Below are positions 8,945 to 17,265 of a DNA stretch of 64,000 nt, piece after piece. This DNA comes from Rhizobiales bacterium 32-66-11 (lineage in GTDB: Bacteria; Pseudomonadota; Alphaproteobacteria; Rhizobiales; Xanthobacteraceae): the NCBI GenBank assembly GCA_002304505.1, contig NCEH01000020.1, positions 1 to 64,000 on the forward strand, given 5' to 3'. The notes beneath the pieces are model-generated. The model was not told the origin of the DNA. It searched no databases and saw only the letters and a list, made by a program, of their open reading frames with translations. The position numbers and the translations under genes were made by a program. Position 1 is the stretch's first letter. Each line of letters begins with the position of its first letter.

Positions 8945-10375
8945 TCAGCGCACGATAATGTTCTTGAACTGCCAGGGGTCCTCGAGGTCGATGTCCTCGG
9001 GGAACAGGTCCACGCGCTTGGTGAGCGGGGTCCAGTCGGTATAGGTGCCCTTCACCTCGCCGAGATAGGGCGCCTGCACCTCAAGGCAGCGGCGGAAGTC
9101 CATTTCGTCGGCTTCCACGATGCCGGCTTGCGGATTTTCCAGCGCCCACACCATGCCCGCGAGCACGGCCGAGGTCACCTGGAGGCCGGTGGCGTTCTGG
9201 TAAGGCGCGAGCGCGCGCGCTTCCTCGATGGAGAGGTGCGAGCCGTACCAATAGGCGTTCTTGGCGTGGCCATAGACCAGCACGCCCAGTTCGTCCCGGC
9301 CGTCCACGATCTCGGTCTCGTCGAGGATCTTCCAGGACGGTTGCTGCACGCCGCCATTGCCGAACATCTCGTGCAGCGACAGCACCGCGTCGTTGCAGGG
9401 GTGATAGGCATAATGGCAGGTGGGGCGGTAGAGCACGTTCGCCCCGTCGCGCACGGTGAGATAATCGGCGATCGAGATCGCCTCATTGTGCGTCACCAGA
9501 TAGCCGAACTGCGGACCCGGCGTCGGGGTCCAGCTGCGCACGCGGGTGTCCGCGCCGGGCCGCATCAGATAGATGGCGGCGCCGCAGCCGGCCGCATGGG
9601 TGCGCCCGTCCGGAGGAAGCTGCTTCTCGTGCGTGCCCCAGCCGAGTTCGGCCGGCTGCAGGCCCTCGGAGACGAAGCCTTCCACCGACCAGGTGTTCAC
9701 GAACACGTCGGCGGGCTTGGGATCGCGGGCGCGCTGGGTGTCGCGCTCGGCGATGTGGATGCCCTTCACGCCGAGGGCGCGGGCGAGCTGCGCCCATTCC
9801 TCGCGGCTGGCGGGCTCGGGCCGGTCGAGCCCGGTGTCGGCGGCGATGTTGAGCAGCGCCTGTTTCACGAACCAGGACACCATGCCCGGATTGGCGCCGC
9901 AGGTGGAGACGGCGGTGGGGCCGCCCGGCGAACGCCGGCGTGCATCCAGCAGGCCTTCGCGCAGCGCGTAATTGGAGCGCGCCTCGGGGCCGAGCGTGTT
10001 GTCGAAATAAAAGCCCTTCCAGGGCTCGATGACCGTATCGACATAGAGCGCGCCGATCTCCCGGCACATCTCCATGATCGCGATCGACGACACGTCGACC
10101 GAGAGATTGACGCAGAAGCCGCGTCCGCCGCCCGCGGTCAGCAGGGGGGTGAGCAGGTCGCGATAATTCTCCGCCGTCACCTCGGACTGGATGAAGCGGA
10201 TGCCGCGTTCGTCCAGCAGAGCCCGATCCTTGTCCACGGGGTCGATAACCACGAAGCGGGATTTATCGAATTCGAAGTGGCGCTCGATAAGCGGCAGCGT
10301 GCCGCGACCGATCGACCCGAAGCCGATCATCACAATGGGTCCATCGATTTTCGCGTGAACCGGCCATTGGCTCAT
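8945..10375 (-). CDS. hss: Homospermidine synthase
   Basis: This 476-residue cytosolic enzyme is expected to make sym-homospermidine from putrescine (and spermidine), using bound NAD as hydride carrier. The N-terminus has a Rossmann nucleotide-binding loop (IGFGSIGRGTLPL, about residues 17-29), and the length matches the bacterial family (about 475-480). Conserved stretches include NLSVDVSS, IEPWKGFYFDN, STCGANPGMVSWF and the C-terminal MDFRRCLEVQAPYLGEVKGTY. Homospermidine is the characteristic long polyamine of many rhizobia and relatives, which supports the taxonomic reading. It is a single-gene unit: a clear terminator follows and about 450 bases without a gene lie upstream. Confidence 0.95.
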   Translation of the reverse strand: MSQWPVHAKIDGPIVMIGFGSIGRGTLPLIERHFEFDKSRFVVIDPVDKDRALLDERGIRFIQSEVTAENYRDLLTPLLTAGGGRGFCVNLSVDVSSIAIMEMCREIGALYVDTVIEPWKGFYFDNTLGPEARSNYALREGLLDARRRSPGGPTAVSTCGANPGMVSWFVKQALLNIAADTGLDRPEPASREEWAQLARALGVKGIHIAERDTQRARDPKPADVFVNTWSVEGFVSEGLQPAELGWGTHEKQLPPDGRTHAAGCGAAIYLMRPGADTRVRSWTPTPGPQFGYLVTHNEAISIADYLTVRDGANVLYRPTCHYAYHPCNDAVLSLHEMFGNGGVQQPSWKILDETEIVDGRDELGVLVYGHAKNAYWYGSHLSIEEARALAPYQNATGLQVTSAVLAGMVWALENPQAGIVEADEMDFRRCLEVQAPYLGEVKGTYTDWTPLTKRVDLFPEDIDLEDPWQFKNIIVR

Positions 10376-10827
10376 GATGGGGAATACTCCTCGTCAACGC
10401 CCAGATGTAAGCGCGGCCGCACCATGCGGACGGCGGGTCCCGCCGTCAACACTTGCCCGGTGAAAAGTGAAGAAACACAAGGCCTGGGACGGGATTTCAG
10501 GGGCGCAAAGAGGGGCTGGGACGACATAAAAGCGTCATGTCGAACCCGCCGGTTGCCGGAACCGCCGGCGGAGGCGAAGGCCCGGTCCCGCCCGTGGAAA
10601 GCTGCCGCAGCGTCGAACGGGCCTTGGTGTCGGGCCGGCCCTGACGTTTGGCAGGACCTGGCGTTGCCCGGCCTTGACGTTTGGGTCGGCGTTGGCGCCG
10701 GGGCGGCGCGGTCCGATTGTGCCGGCCCGTGCGGCGCGGCGGTTTGCCGCCCGCCGGTCGCCATGTCCCGTGCCGGGAGGAGGCCGGCGGCGCCCGCCCG
10801 CCGCTCCCGTCGCCAGGAGCGCGGCGG
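10376..10827. other. Intergenic region, no gene seen
   Basis: These 452 GC-rich bases separate hss from the truncated haemoglobin. Open frames run through on both strands, but none has a ribosome site, recognisable motif or conserved look. The stretch includes the hss upstream region and two copies of a 10-base word (TGACGTTTGG at 10642 and 10675) 33 bases apart. No promoter could be assigned with confidence. Confidence 0.5.
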
Positions 10828-11220
10828 TCAGGCCCGGTTCTGCATATGGGCGGCGAGCGCCTCCACGCGCGGCAGCAGCTCGGCGGCGGCGGTGCGGTTC
10901 GAAACCGTCTCGGCCAGCGCCTGGCGGAAGCACATCAGCCAGCCGTCGCGCTCGGCCGGGCCGATGGCGGCGGGGAAATGGCGCATGCGCAGGCGCGGAT
11001 GGCCGTTACGGGCCACGTAATCGGACGGGCCGCCCAGCCAATAGGTCAGATATTCCTCCAATTTGCGCGCGCTGCCCTCCAGGCTCGGGGGGTGGATGGC
11101 GCGGCATTCGGCAGCTTCCGGCAGCGTGTCCATCAAATGATAGAAGCGCCCCACGAGCGCGTGCACGGCGCCTGCGCCGCCGATCCGCGCATAGAGGCTG
11201 GGCTCCACGACGTCTGGCAT
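10828..11220 (-). CDS. Truncated haemoglobin, group II-like
   Basis: This 130-residue globin starts at ATG 11220 (MPDVVEPSLYARIGG); a longer reading into mobA is rejected. The 2-on-2 globin pattern is clear: YARIGG near the N-terminus, FYHLMDTLPEA, then LGGPSDYVARNGHPRLRMRH, whose His is the expected proximal haem ligand, and ERDGWLMCFRQAL with the distal-side Trp. These are group II (trHbO) features. Such proteins bind oxygen or nitric oxide and often serve in nitrosative or oxidative protection; the role here is not visible. It lies 34 bases downstream of mobA on the same strand and may be cotranscribed with it. Confidence 0.9.
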   Translation of the reverse strand: MPDVVEPSLYARIGGAGAVHALVGRFYHLMDTLPEAAECRAIHPPSLEGSARKLEEYLTYWLGGPSDYVARNGHPRLRMRHFPAAIGPAERDGWLMCFRQALAETVSNRTAAAELLPRVEALAAHMQNRA

Positions 11221-11254
11221 GTTTCCTTCCCGTTTTTCGCTTTTCGCGGCGAAC

Positions 11255-11905
11255 CTAGCGCGGCCGGCGCGCCGGCTCATCCTGGGACGATTGCGGAGCA
11301 TCCCGCGCCTGGAGTCGCGCCTGTTCGAGGTCCGCCGGGGTATTGACGTTGAAGAAGATCTCCGCCTCCGCCGCATAGGCGGCGACATCGGACGGCGGCA
11401 GGACCACGGCATCGAGGTTGTCGATGAAGCCCTCCATGCGCAGCGCACGGCGGAAGATGAAGGGCGCGATCAGCGGGGCGATGCGGCGGGCATAGATGGC
11501 GTGCAGCGGCTGGAGGCCGTAGCCGTCGCGCGGCACGGCGGCGTCGTGCGCACCGATGCTGGCGTTCAAATGGTGGATCACCGGCGGGGAGATAAAAGGC
11601 ATGTCGCAGCCGCACACGAACACCTTGTCGCCCCGCGCGTGGGTGAGCGCCGCCTGGAGCCCACCCAGCGCCCCGTTGCCGGGCGCGAGGTCGGGATGCA
11701 CCGCGAGCCCGCGCGCCGCATAGGGCTCGGGATCGGCGGCGATCACGATCAGCTCCTCGCACAGCGGCGCGAGGCGGGCGATCAGCCGGTCGATCACCGG
11801 CACGCCGCCCACGGTCACCAGCGCCTTGTTGACGTGGCCCATGCGCCGGGCCTGGCCGCCGGCGAGGATGGCGGCGCTGAGGCCGGAAATGCGCTGCTCA
11901 CTCAT
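11255..11905 (-). CDS. mobA: Molybdenum cofactor guanylyltransferase
   Basis: This enzyme is predicted to attach GMP to molybdopterin to make the guanine-dinucleotide molybdenum cofactor used by DMSO-reductase-family enzymes. The 216-residue protein starts at ATG 11905 (MSEQRISGLSAAILAGG); the upstream extension is Arg-rich and implausible. The GTP-binding motif LAGGQARRMGHVNKAL occupies about residues 14-29, and the CDMPF metal-binding motif of nucleotidyltransferases is near residue 107. The C-terminal FFNVNTPADLEQA is a family hallmark. It is divergent from the metal-transport cluster, with 167 bases between the starts. No other molybdenum-cofactor gene is in the window. Confidence 0.93.
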   Translation of the reverse strand: MSEQRISGLSAAILAGGQARRMGHVNKALVTVGGVPVIDRLIARLAPLCEELIVIAADPEPYAARGLAVHPDLAPGNGALGGLQAALTHARGDKVFVCGCDMPFISPPVIHHLNASIGAHDAAVPRDGYGLQPLHAIYARRIAPLIAPFIFRRALRMEGFIDNLDAVVLPPSDVAAYAAEAEIFFNVNTPADLEQARLQARDAPQSSQDEPARRPR

Positions 11906-12050
11906 CACGCTCTGCTCCACGCGGCGGACGCCCGCGGCGGGCCGGATATGGACGCGCCGTCCGCCCCTGGCAAGGCACGCGGCACGGCGCGCGGCGCGGC
12001 TCGCGAAAAAGTGGATCGGCTCGCGCTTGGTCATGCTGGACAGCAATTGG

Positions 12051-12063
12051 GATACTCTGTATC
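12051..12063. promoter_or_regulatory. Palindrome upstream of metal-uptake operon, possible operator
   Basis: GATAC-TCT-GTATC is a perfect interrupted palindrome, 10 bases before the ATG of the first gene of the metal-transport operon. Its position fits a repressor site such as one for a Fur-family metal sensor, but the sequence does not match the usual Zur or Mur consensus, so the binding protein is unknown. Confidence 0.4.
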
Positions 12064-12072
12064 AAAAGTCCC

Positions 12073-12255
12073 ATGACACTGATCGATCCCAGTTCCCCGG
12101 CCGCCTTGCACGGCGCCCCGCGTCCCGCCGGTGCGATGGCGCAGGCGTTGCCGGCGCCGTTCTCGGTGCTGCGGTCCTCGCTCGGGGCCCGGCTGGTTTT
12201 CGTGCTCGGGCTCAGTGCGGTGATGTGGGTGTTCGTCCTGTGGGTGATCGCATGA
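12073..12255 (+). CDS. Small single-pass membrane protein, metal-transport operon leader
   Basis: This 60-residue protein has a Pro/Ala-rich N-terminal half (residues 1-36) and one strongly hydrophobic C-terminal segment (about 39-59, LVFVLGLSAVMWVFVLWVIA). No family is recognised. Its stop overlaps the start of the ABC ATPase gene by ATGA, so it is probably translationally coupled and expressed with the transporter. The coupling and the membrane anchor suggest an accessory subunit or regulator of the transporter, but it could also be a leader whose translation sets expression of the ATPase. The ribosome site is weak. The palindrome at 12051-12063 lies directly upstream. Confidence 0.6.
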   Translation: MTLIDPSSPAALHGAPRPAGAMAQALPAPFSVLRSSLGARLVFVLGLSAVMWVFVLWVIA

Positions 12256-12998
12256 GCACGCCGATCCAGCTGCGCTTCCGCGACCTCACGCTCGGCTATG
12301 AGCGCCATCCCGCGGTTCACCATCTGGACGGCGCGGTGGAAGAAGGCGCGCTGCTCGCGGTGTGCGGGCCGAACGGCGCCGGCAAATCCACCCTCATGAA
12401 GGCGATTTCCGGCGCGCTGCGCCCGCTCGGCGGCGCCATCGAGCGCTGCGGGCTCGATTCCCGCGACATCGCCTATCTGCCCCAGGGGGCGGAGGTGGAT
12501 CGCTCCTTCCCCATCAGCGTCTATGATCTGGTGGCGATGGGGTTGTGGCGCCGCGCCGGCCTGTTCGGCGGCATCGGCAAGGGAAATCATGCCCGCATCG
12601 CCGACGCCATCGCCGCGGTCGGGCTCACCGGCTTCGAGCGCCGGCCCATCGGCACGCTGTCCGGCGGGCAGATGCAGCGCACCTTGTTCGCCCGCCTGCT
12701 GCTGCAGGATGCGCGGCTGATCCTGCTCGACGAGCCATTCAACGCGCTCGACGCCAAGACCGTGTCCGATCTGCTGGACCTGGTGCGCCGCTGGCACGGG
12801 GAAAAGCGCACGGTGCTCGCGGTGCTGCATGATTTCGAACTGGTGCGGGCGCATTTCCCGCAGACCCTGCTTCTGGCGCGCGGTCCCGTCGCCTGGGGAC
12901 CCACCGCCGAGGTGCTGGCGCCGGACAATCTCCTGCTGGCGCGCCGCATGACCGAGGCGCCGCAGGACGGCGCCGCCCCGTGCAGCGCGGCGGCCTGA
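12252..12998 (+). CDS. Zinc/manganese-type ABC transporter ATPase
   Basis: This 248-residue ATPase belongs to the ZnuC/MntB/AztA class. It starts at ATG 12252, inside the ATGA overlap with the small membrane protein; the longer reading from 11826 crosses the intergenic region and is rejected. Walker A GPNGAGKST is at about residues 39-47, the Q-loop is YLPQGAEVD, the signature LSGGQMQRTLFARLL, Walker B LILLDEP, and the switch His is in VLHDFE. Three bases separate it from the permease gene. With the next two genes it forms a complete metal importer. Zinc is the likeliest cargo, given the His-rich binding protein and GTPase downstream. Confidence 0.93.
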   Translation: MSTPIQLRFRDLTLGYERHPAVHHLDGAVEEGALLAVCGPNGAGKSTLMKAISGALRPLGGAIERCGLDSRDIAYLPQGAEVDRSFPISVYDLVAMGLWRRAGLFGGIGKGNHARIADAIAAVGLTGFERRPIGTLSGGQMQRTLFARLLLQDARLILLDEPFNALDAKTVSDLLDLVRRWHGEKRTVLAVLHDFELVRAHFPQTLLLARGPVAWGPTAEVLAPDNLLLARRMTEAPQDGAAPCSAAA

Positions 12999-13001
12999 AC
13001 C

Positions 13002-13874
13002 GTGAGCGTCTATGACCTGCTGGTCGGTCCGTTCGCGGAATTCGAATTCATGCGCCGCGCTCTGGTGGGCGTGTTCGCCTTGGCGATCGGTGCGGGGCCG
13101 GTTGGCGCCTTCCTGATGCTGCGGCGCATGAGCCTGACCGGCGACGCCATGGCGCATGCCATCCTTCCGGGGGCGGCGCTGGGCTTCCTGTTCTCGGGGC
13201 TGAACCTCTACGCCATGACCGTCGGCGGCATCGCCGCCGGGCTGCTGGTGGCGGTGGGCGCGGGCGTGATCGCCCGTGCGACCGAGCTGAAGGAGGACGC
13301 CTCCATGGCCGCCTTCTATCTCATTTCCCTGGCGCTCGGCGTGATGATCGTGTCGCTCAAGGGCTCGAACGTGGACCTTCTGCACGTGCTGTTCGGCACC
13401 GTGCTGGGGCTGGACGACCCGACGCTGATCCTGGTTGCGGGCATCGCCACGCTAACTCTGGTGACGCTGGCCATCATCTGGCGCCCTTTGGTGCTGGAAT
13501 GCGTGGATCCCACCTTCCTGGCCTCGGTGAGCCGGGCCGGCGGGCCGAGCCATATCGCCTTCCTGGCGCTGGTGGTGCTGAATCTCGTGGGCGGCTTCCA
13601 CGCGCTCGGAACCTTGCTTTCGGTGGGGCTGATGATGCTGCCCGCCGCCACCGCCCGCTTCTGGGTACGCGACCTGACGCCGCTGGTGGCGCTGGCCACC
13701 TGCATCGCCTTCGCGAGCGGGGCCATCGGCCTGCTCGTGTCCTACCATTTCGGCGCGCCCTCCGGGCCCGCCATCATCCTGGTGGCCGGCGCCGCCTATG
13801 CGGTCTCGGTCCTCATCGGTCCCGCCGGCGGCATCGTGACCGCCCGGGTGCAAAGACGGCATCTCGAAGCCTAA
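13002..13874 (+). CDS. Metal ABC transporter permease, ABC-3 family
   Basis: This 290-residue integral membrane protein starts with GTG at 13002, three bases after the ATPase stop. It matches the ZnuB/AztB-type family: the early GPVGAFLMLRRMSLTGDAMAHAILPGAALGF block is the conserved region around the first metal-path helices, and about eight hydrophobic segments follow. The later GGFHALGTLLSVGLMMLPAATARF is also typical. It would form a homodimeric channel for the metal handed over by the binding protein encoded 11 bases downstream. It does not by itself discriminate zinc from manganese. Confidence 0.93.
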   Translation: MSVYDLLVGPFAEFEFMRRALVGVFALAIGAGPVGAFLMLRRMSLTGDAMAHAILPGAALGFLFSGLNLYAMTVGGIAAGLLVAVGAGVIARATELKEDASMAAFYLISLALGVMIVSLKGSNVDLLHVLFGTVLGLDDPTLILVAGIATLTLVTLAIIWRPLVLECVDPTFLASVSRAGGPSHIAFLALVVLNLVGGFHALGTLLSVGLMMLPAATARFWVRDLTPLVALATCIAFASGAIGLLVSYHFGAPSGPAIILVAGAAYAVSVLIGPAGGIVTARVQRRHLEA

Positions 13875-13885
13875 CGGAGTAAGCC

Positions 13886-14848
13886 ATGCTCTCTCGTCGT
13901 TCCCTGCTCGCCGCGGCACTCGTGCTCGGCGTAACCCCGGCGCTCGCCCAGAGCGATGCCGGTGCCGCCGCCGCGAAGCTGCCGGTGGTGGCCTCCTTCT
14001 CCATTCTCGGGGATTTCGTGAAGAATGTCGGCGGCGACCGCATCGCGATGACCACCATCGTCGGTCCCAACAGCGATACCCACGTCTACCAGCCGACCCC
14101 GAGCGACGCGAAGAAGCTCGCCGCCGCCAAGGTGATCTTCGTCAACGGCCTCGGCTTCGAGGGCTGGATGGACCGCCTGGTGAAGGCCTCCGGCACCAAG
14201 GCGACGGTGGTGGTCGCCACCACCGGCATCAAGCCGCGCGAGCGCACCGCCGACGAGCCGCAGGACGACGACGACGCGCCGAAGGGCAAGAAGGACGCGC
14301 ACGCCGGCCACGACCACGGCCCGATCGACCCCCACGCCTGGCAGTCGGTGGCCAATGCCAAGGTCTATGTGGCCAATATCCGCGACGGCCTGATCGCCGC
14401 CGACCCCGCCGGCAAGGACGTCTACACCGCCAATGCCGCCGCCTATCTCGCCAAGCTGGACGCGCTCCAGGCGGATGTGGTGAAGGCCGTCGCCACCATC
14501 CCGGAGGACCACCGCCGCATCATCACGTCCCATGACGCCTTCGGCTATTTCGGCGATGCCTATGGCCTGAAGCTGCTGGCGCCGGAAGGAGTCTCGACCG
14601 AGAGCGAGGCCTCGGCCAAGGACGTCGGCCGCATCATCCGCCAGATCAAGGCGCAGAAGGTGCCGGCGGTCTTCCTGGAGAATGTCACCAATCCGCGCCT
14701 GGTCGACCGCATCGCCAAGGAAAGCGGCGCCAAGGTGGGCGGCACGCTCTATTCCGACGCCCTGTCCGATGACAAAGGCCCCGCCACCACCTACATCGAC
14801 ATGGTGCACTACAACCTGCGTGAGCTTTCGGCCGCCCTGGCGAGCTGA
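13886..14848 (+). CDS. Metal-binding periplasmic protein, ZnuA/AztC-like
   Basis: This is a cluster A-I (cluster 9) binding protein of 320 residues, with a signal peptide [22 protein letters not shown]. Ligand candidates are His66 (DTHVYQP), His150 (DPHAW), His216 (TSHDAF) and Asp291 (YSDALSD), the three-His-plus-Asp set known for zinc-specific AztC/ZnuA proteins. A flexible charged loop at about 124-145 (DDDD, then HAGHDHG) is typical of zinc proteins, which use such loops to capture metal. It follows the permease by 11 bases. A strong GC hairpin at 14887-14916 separates it from the GTPase gene. Confidence 0.93.
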   Translation: MLSRRSLLAAALVLGVTPALAQSDAGAAAAKLPVVASFSILGDFVKNVGGDRIAMTTIVGPNSDTHVYQPTPSDAKKLAAAKVIFVNGLGFEGWMDRLVKASGTKATVVVATTGIKPRERTADEPQDDDDAPKGKKDAHAGHDHGPIDPHAWQSVANAKVYVANIRDGLIAADPAGKDVYTANAAAYLAKLDALQADVVKAVATIPEDHRRIITSHDAFGYFGDAYGLKLLAPEGVSTESEASAKDVGRIIRQIKAQKVPAVFLENVTNPRLVDRIAKESGAKVGGTLYSDALSDDKGPATTYIDMVHYNLRELSAALAS

Positions 14849-14886
14849 TCCGCACCGCGGGTGGGGGCAAAGGATTTTCATTTGAC

Positions 14887-14916
14887 CGCGCGGCCGGCTT
14901 CCTCGCCGGCCGCGCG
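14887..14916. other. Strong intercistronic GC hairpin
   Basis: A perfect 12-bp inverted repeat (14887-14898 with 14905-14916, loop TTCCTC) lies between the binding-protein and GTPase genes. There is no T-run on either side, so it is not a classical terminator. It could shield the 3' end of the upstream message or lower expression of the downstream gene. Confidence 0.55.
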
Positions 14917-14952
14917 CCATGCGGCGGGGCCGAAGCCCGCACAGGAGAAACC

Positions 14953-16041
14953 ATGTCTGCATCTGCAACCGCATCCGAAAAAATCCCCGTCACCGTGCTC
15001 ACCGGCTATCTCGGCGCCGGCAAGACCACGCTGCTCAACCGCATCCTCTCCGAGCCGCACGGCAAGAAATACGCCGTCATCGTCAATGAGTTCGGCGAAG
15101 TGGGCATCGACAACGACCTCGTGGTGGGCGCCGACGAGGAAGTGTTCGAGATGAACAACGGCTGCATCTGCTGCACCGTGCGCGGCGATCTCATCCGCAT
15201 CATCGACGGGCTCATGCGCCGCAAGGGCGGCTTCGACGGCATCATCGTGGAGACCACCGGCCTCGCCGATCCCGCGCCCGTGGCCCAGACCTTCTTCGTC
15301 GACGAGGAGATGGGCGCGCGTACCAAATTGGACGCCGTGGTGACCGTGGCGGATGCCAAATGGCTCATCGACCGGCTGAAGGACGCGCCCGAGGCGAAGA
15401 ACCAGATCGCCTTCGCCGACGTGATCCTGCTCAACAAGACCGATCTCGTCACCCCCGAGGAACTGGCCGAGGTGGAAGCGCGCATCCGCGCCATCAATCC
15501 CTATGCCACGCTCCACCGCACCCTGAAATCCGCCATCGCCCTCGACCAGGTGCTGGACCGCGGCGCGTTCGACCTCGATCGCATCCTCTCGCTGGAGCCG
15601 GCGTTCCTGGAGCAGGACGAGCATGTGCACGACGAGACCTGCGGCCCGGACTGCGGCCATGATCATGGCCATGATCACGGGCACGACCATGATCATGGGC
15701 ACGGCCACCATCACGGCCACGGCGGGCTGAAGCATTTCCACGACGAGGACATGCAGTCGGTCTCGATTTCCACCGACAAGCTCATGGACCCGGACAAATT
15801 CTTCCCCTGGGTGCAGGAACTGGTGGCCACCGAGGGCATCAACATCCTGCGCTCCAAGGGCATCCTCGCATTCAAGGACGATCCCGACCGGTTCGTGTTC
15901 CAGGGCGTGCACATGATCCTGGACGGCGATCACCAGCGTCCCTGGAAGCCGGAAGAGAAGTTGCAGAGCCGCATCGTCTTCATCGGCCGCAATCTCGACC
16001 GCACGAAGCTGGAAGACGGCTTCCTGAGCTGCGCCGCCTGA
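14953..16041 (+). CDS. COG0523/CobW-family metal GTPase, His-rich
   Basis: This 362-residue G3E GTPase probably delivers or allocates zinc in the cytosol. Walker [10 protein letters not shown] is at 18-26, the family-defining CxCC metal site (GCICC) at 70-74, the switch segment VETTGLADP at 99-107, and the guanine-specificity motif NKTD at 161-164. A His/Asp/Gly-rich stretch follows at about 224-263 ([23 protein letters not shown]), then a CobW C-terminal domain from about 268 to 355. The His-rich loop and the neighbouring metal importer favour the zinc-related subgroup over the cobalamin or nitrile-hydratase subgroups. It is in line with the transporter genes, though the hairpin upstream may uncouple its level from theirs. 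Confidence 0.93.
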   Translation: MSASATASEKIPVTVLTGYLGAGKTTLLNRILSEPHGKKYAVIVNEFGEVGIDNDLVVGADEEVFEMNNGCICCTVRGDLIRIIDGLMRRKGGFDGIIVETTGLADPAPVAQTFFVDEEMGARTKLDAVVTVADAKWLIDRLKDAPEAKNQIAFADVILLNKTDLVTPEELAEVEARIRAINPYATLHRTLKSAIALDQVLDRGAFDLDRILSLEPAFLEQDEHVHDETCGPDCGHDHGHDHGHDHDHGHGHHHGHGGLKHFHDEDMQSVSISTDKLMDPDKFFPWVQELVATEGINILRSKGILAFKDDPDRFVFQGVHMILDGDHQRPWKPEEKLQSRIVFIGRNLDRTKLEDGFLSCAA

Positions 16042-16071
16042 GCCCCGTCCGGGCCCGGCGCGCGCCCGGCG

Positions 16072-17133
16072 TCAGCCCCGCGCGTGCGCCGGGCGCAGGC
16101 GCCGGAGCGGGGCGGGCAGGGTGCGGTCGATCCAGGCCGCGAACGCCTGGCGGCGCGGGTAGAGCCACAGGCCCGCGCCCATCACCGCGCCCCCCAGCAC
16201 CGAGAGCGCGAACGGAAACAGCAGCGAATCCTTGAACACCTCGCCCACCAGGTGGCCGACATAGAAGCAGATGCCGATCGCCCCGAACACGGCATAGACC
16301 CGCCGCGCCAGGAAGATGGCGAGCAGCACCAGGCCGACATTGATCAGGCAATAGAGCGCCATGGACCATTCGGTGCCGCCGTCCTGCAAGCTCAGCCCGC
16401 CCCAGAAGGTCACCGCCGCCACCAGATGCAGCCAGAAGGCGAAATCGGCGCGGGTGGCGGCGAGATCCACCGCCCAGGCGATCAGCAGCAGCGCGAGGCC
16501 GAAATAGAGCGAGACGTCGCGCCGCTCCTCCCAGCCCAGCTCCGGCCCGTGGAACAGCACCGGGGCAAGGTCCATGGAGAGGAACCAGAGCGCGAACGCC
16601 ATGACCGCGACGATGAAAGGGAAGCGGTAGAAATAAAGGGCGAGCGCGCCCGCCGCGAGGGTGGCGAGTTCCATGGGCAGCCAGCTGCCGTGGATCCAGC
16701 GATAGAAATCCACATAGGTGCCGGGCGTCCCCTGCGGCCCCCAGGCGTCGAGCGTGTCCTGGATGCCGAACACGGCGAGCGGCGCCATGCCCACCGCAAC
16801 CGCGATCATCAGCCCGCCCGGCGTGGTCAGCCCGCGCCGCCACACTTGGTCGCCGGCGACCAGGAATACCCCGGCATAGACGATCGCGGTCAGCGTCAGC
16901 GCGATGCCGCCCATCTGCGCGAAGGCGAGGGTGGCGAACAGGGTCATGGCGCCGATGATGGTCAGCGCCCCGCCGTACCAGAGCAGATGGGTCAGATCGA
17001 AGCGCGGCTTCGCCATCGCGGCGGCGTTTGGGGAGGGGTCGGGAGGCAAAGCGGCCAGCAGCCGCGCCACCGCGTCCGGGGCGAGGGCGGCGGCGGTGGC
17101 GGCCGCGGCGATCTGTTCGCGGGTGAAGGACAT
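16072..17133 (-). CDS. Polytopic membrane protein of unknown function
   Basis: This 353-residue protein starts at ATG 17133 (MSFTREQIAAAA). A soluble N-terminal helical segment (about 1-50) is followed by roughly ten hydrophobic segments. The overall shape, with a short N-terminal domain and a GGALTIIGAM first helix, recalls DUF2157/DUF4401-type membrane proteins, but no function is known for those. Aromatic residues are common in the loops (VDFYRWIHGSW). It is convergent with the GTPase gene, 30 bases apart, and is preceded by a perfect 12-bp inverted repeat at 17165-17193. Confidence 0.75.
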   Translation of the reverse strand: MSFTREQIAAAATAAALAPDAVARLLAALPPDPSPNAAAMAKPRFDLTHLLWYGGALTIIGAMTLFATLAFAQMGGIALTLTAIVYAGVFLVAGDQVWRRGLTTPGGLMIAVAVGMAPLAVFGIQDTLDAWGPQGTPGTYVDFYRWIHGSWLPMELATLAAGALALYFYRFPFIVAVMAFALWFLSMDLAPVLFHGPELGWEERRDVSLYFGLALLLIAWAVDLAATRADFAFWLHLVAAVTFWGGLSLQDGGTEWSMALYCLINVGLVLLAIFLARRVYAVFGAIGICFYVGHLVGEVFKDSLLFPFALSVLGGAVMGAGLWLYPRRQAFAAWIDRTLPAPLRRLRPAHARG

Positions 17134-17164
17134 GGCTTCGCTCCGTCTCGCCCCGAGAGCACGT

Positions 17165-17193
17165 CCCATCTGATTGCGACCCAATCAGATGGG
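17165..17193. repeat. 12-bp perfect inverted repeat upstream of membrane protein
   Basis: CCCATCTGATTG at 17165-17176 pairs with CAATCAGATGGG at 17182-17193 across a five-base loop. It lies 32 bases upstream of the membrane-protein ATG. It may be an operator or one copy of a dispersed intergenic palindrome; only one copy is in this window. Confidence 0.5.
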
Positions 17194-17265
17194 TAAAACG
17201 GTCTCAATCAGTCTCTCGTGCCGGCTCCGCGCGGGACGCAAGGGGCGGGAGGCCCCGCCGAGGCT

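Noticed and set aside
9861-9869. TGTTTCACG, half of a parS site
   Set aside because: Only the left half matches; the continuation AACCA breaks the palindrome, and it lies inside the hss coding sequence.
10372-10933. Possible genes on both strands between hss and the truncated haemoglobin
   Set aside because: Arg/Pro/Ala-rich translations without start signals or motifs look like noise of GC-rich DNA.
15660-15720. Repetitive CATGATCA-like sequence, considered as a DNA repeat
   Set aside because: It is the His/Asp/Gly-coding tract of the GTPase, so the repetition follows from the protein sequence.
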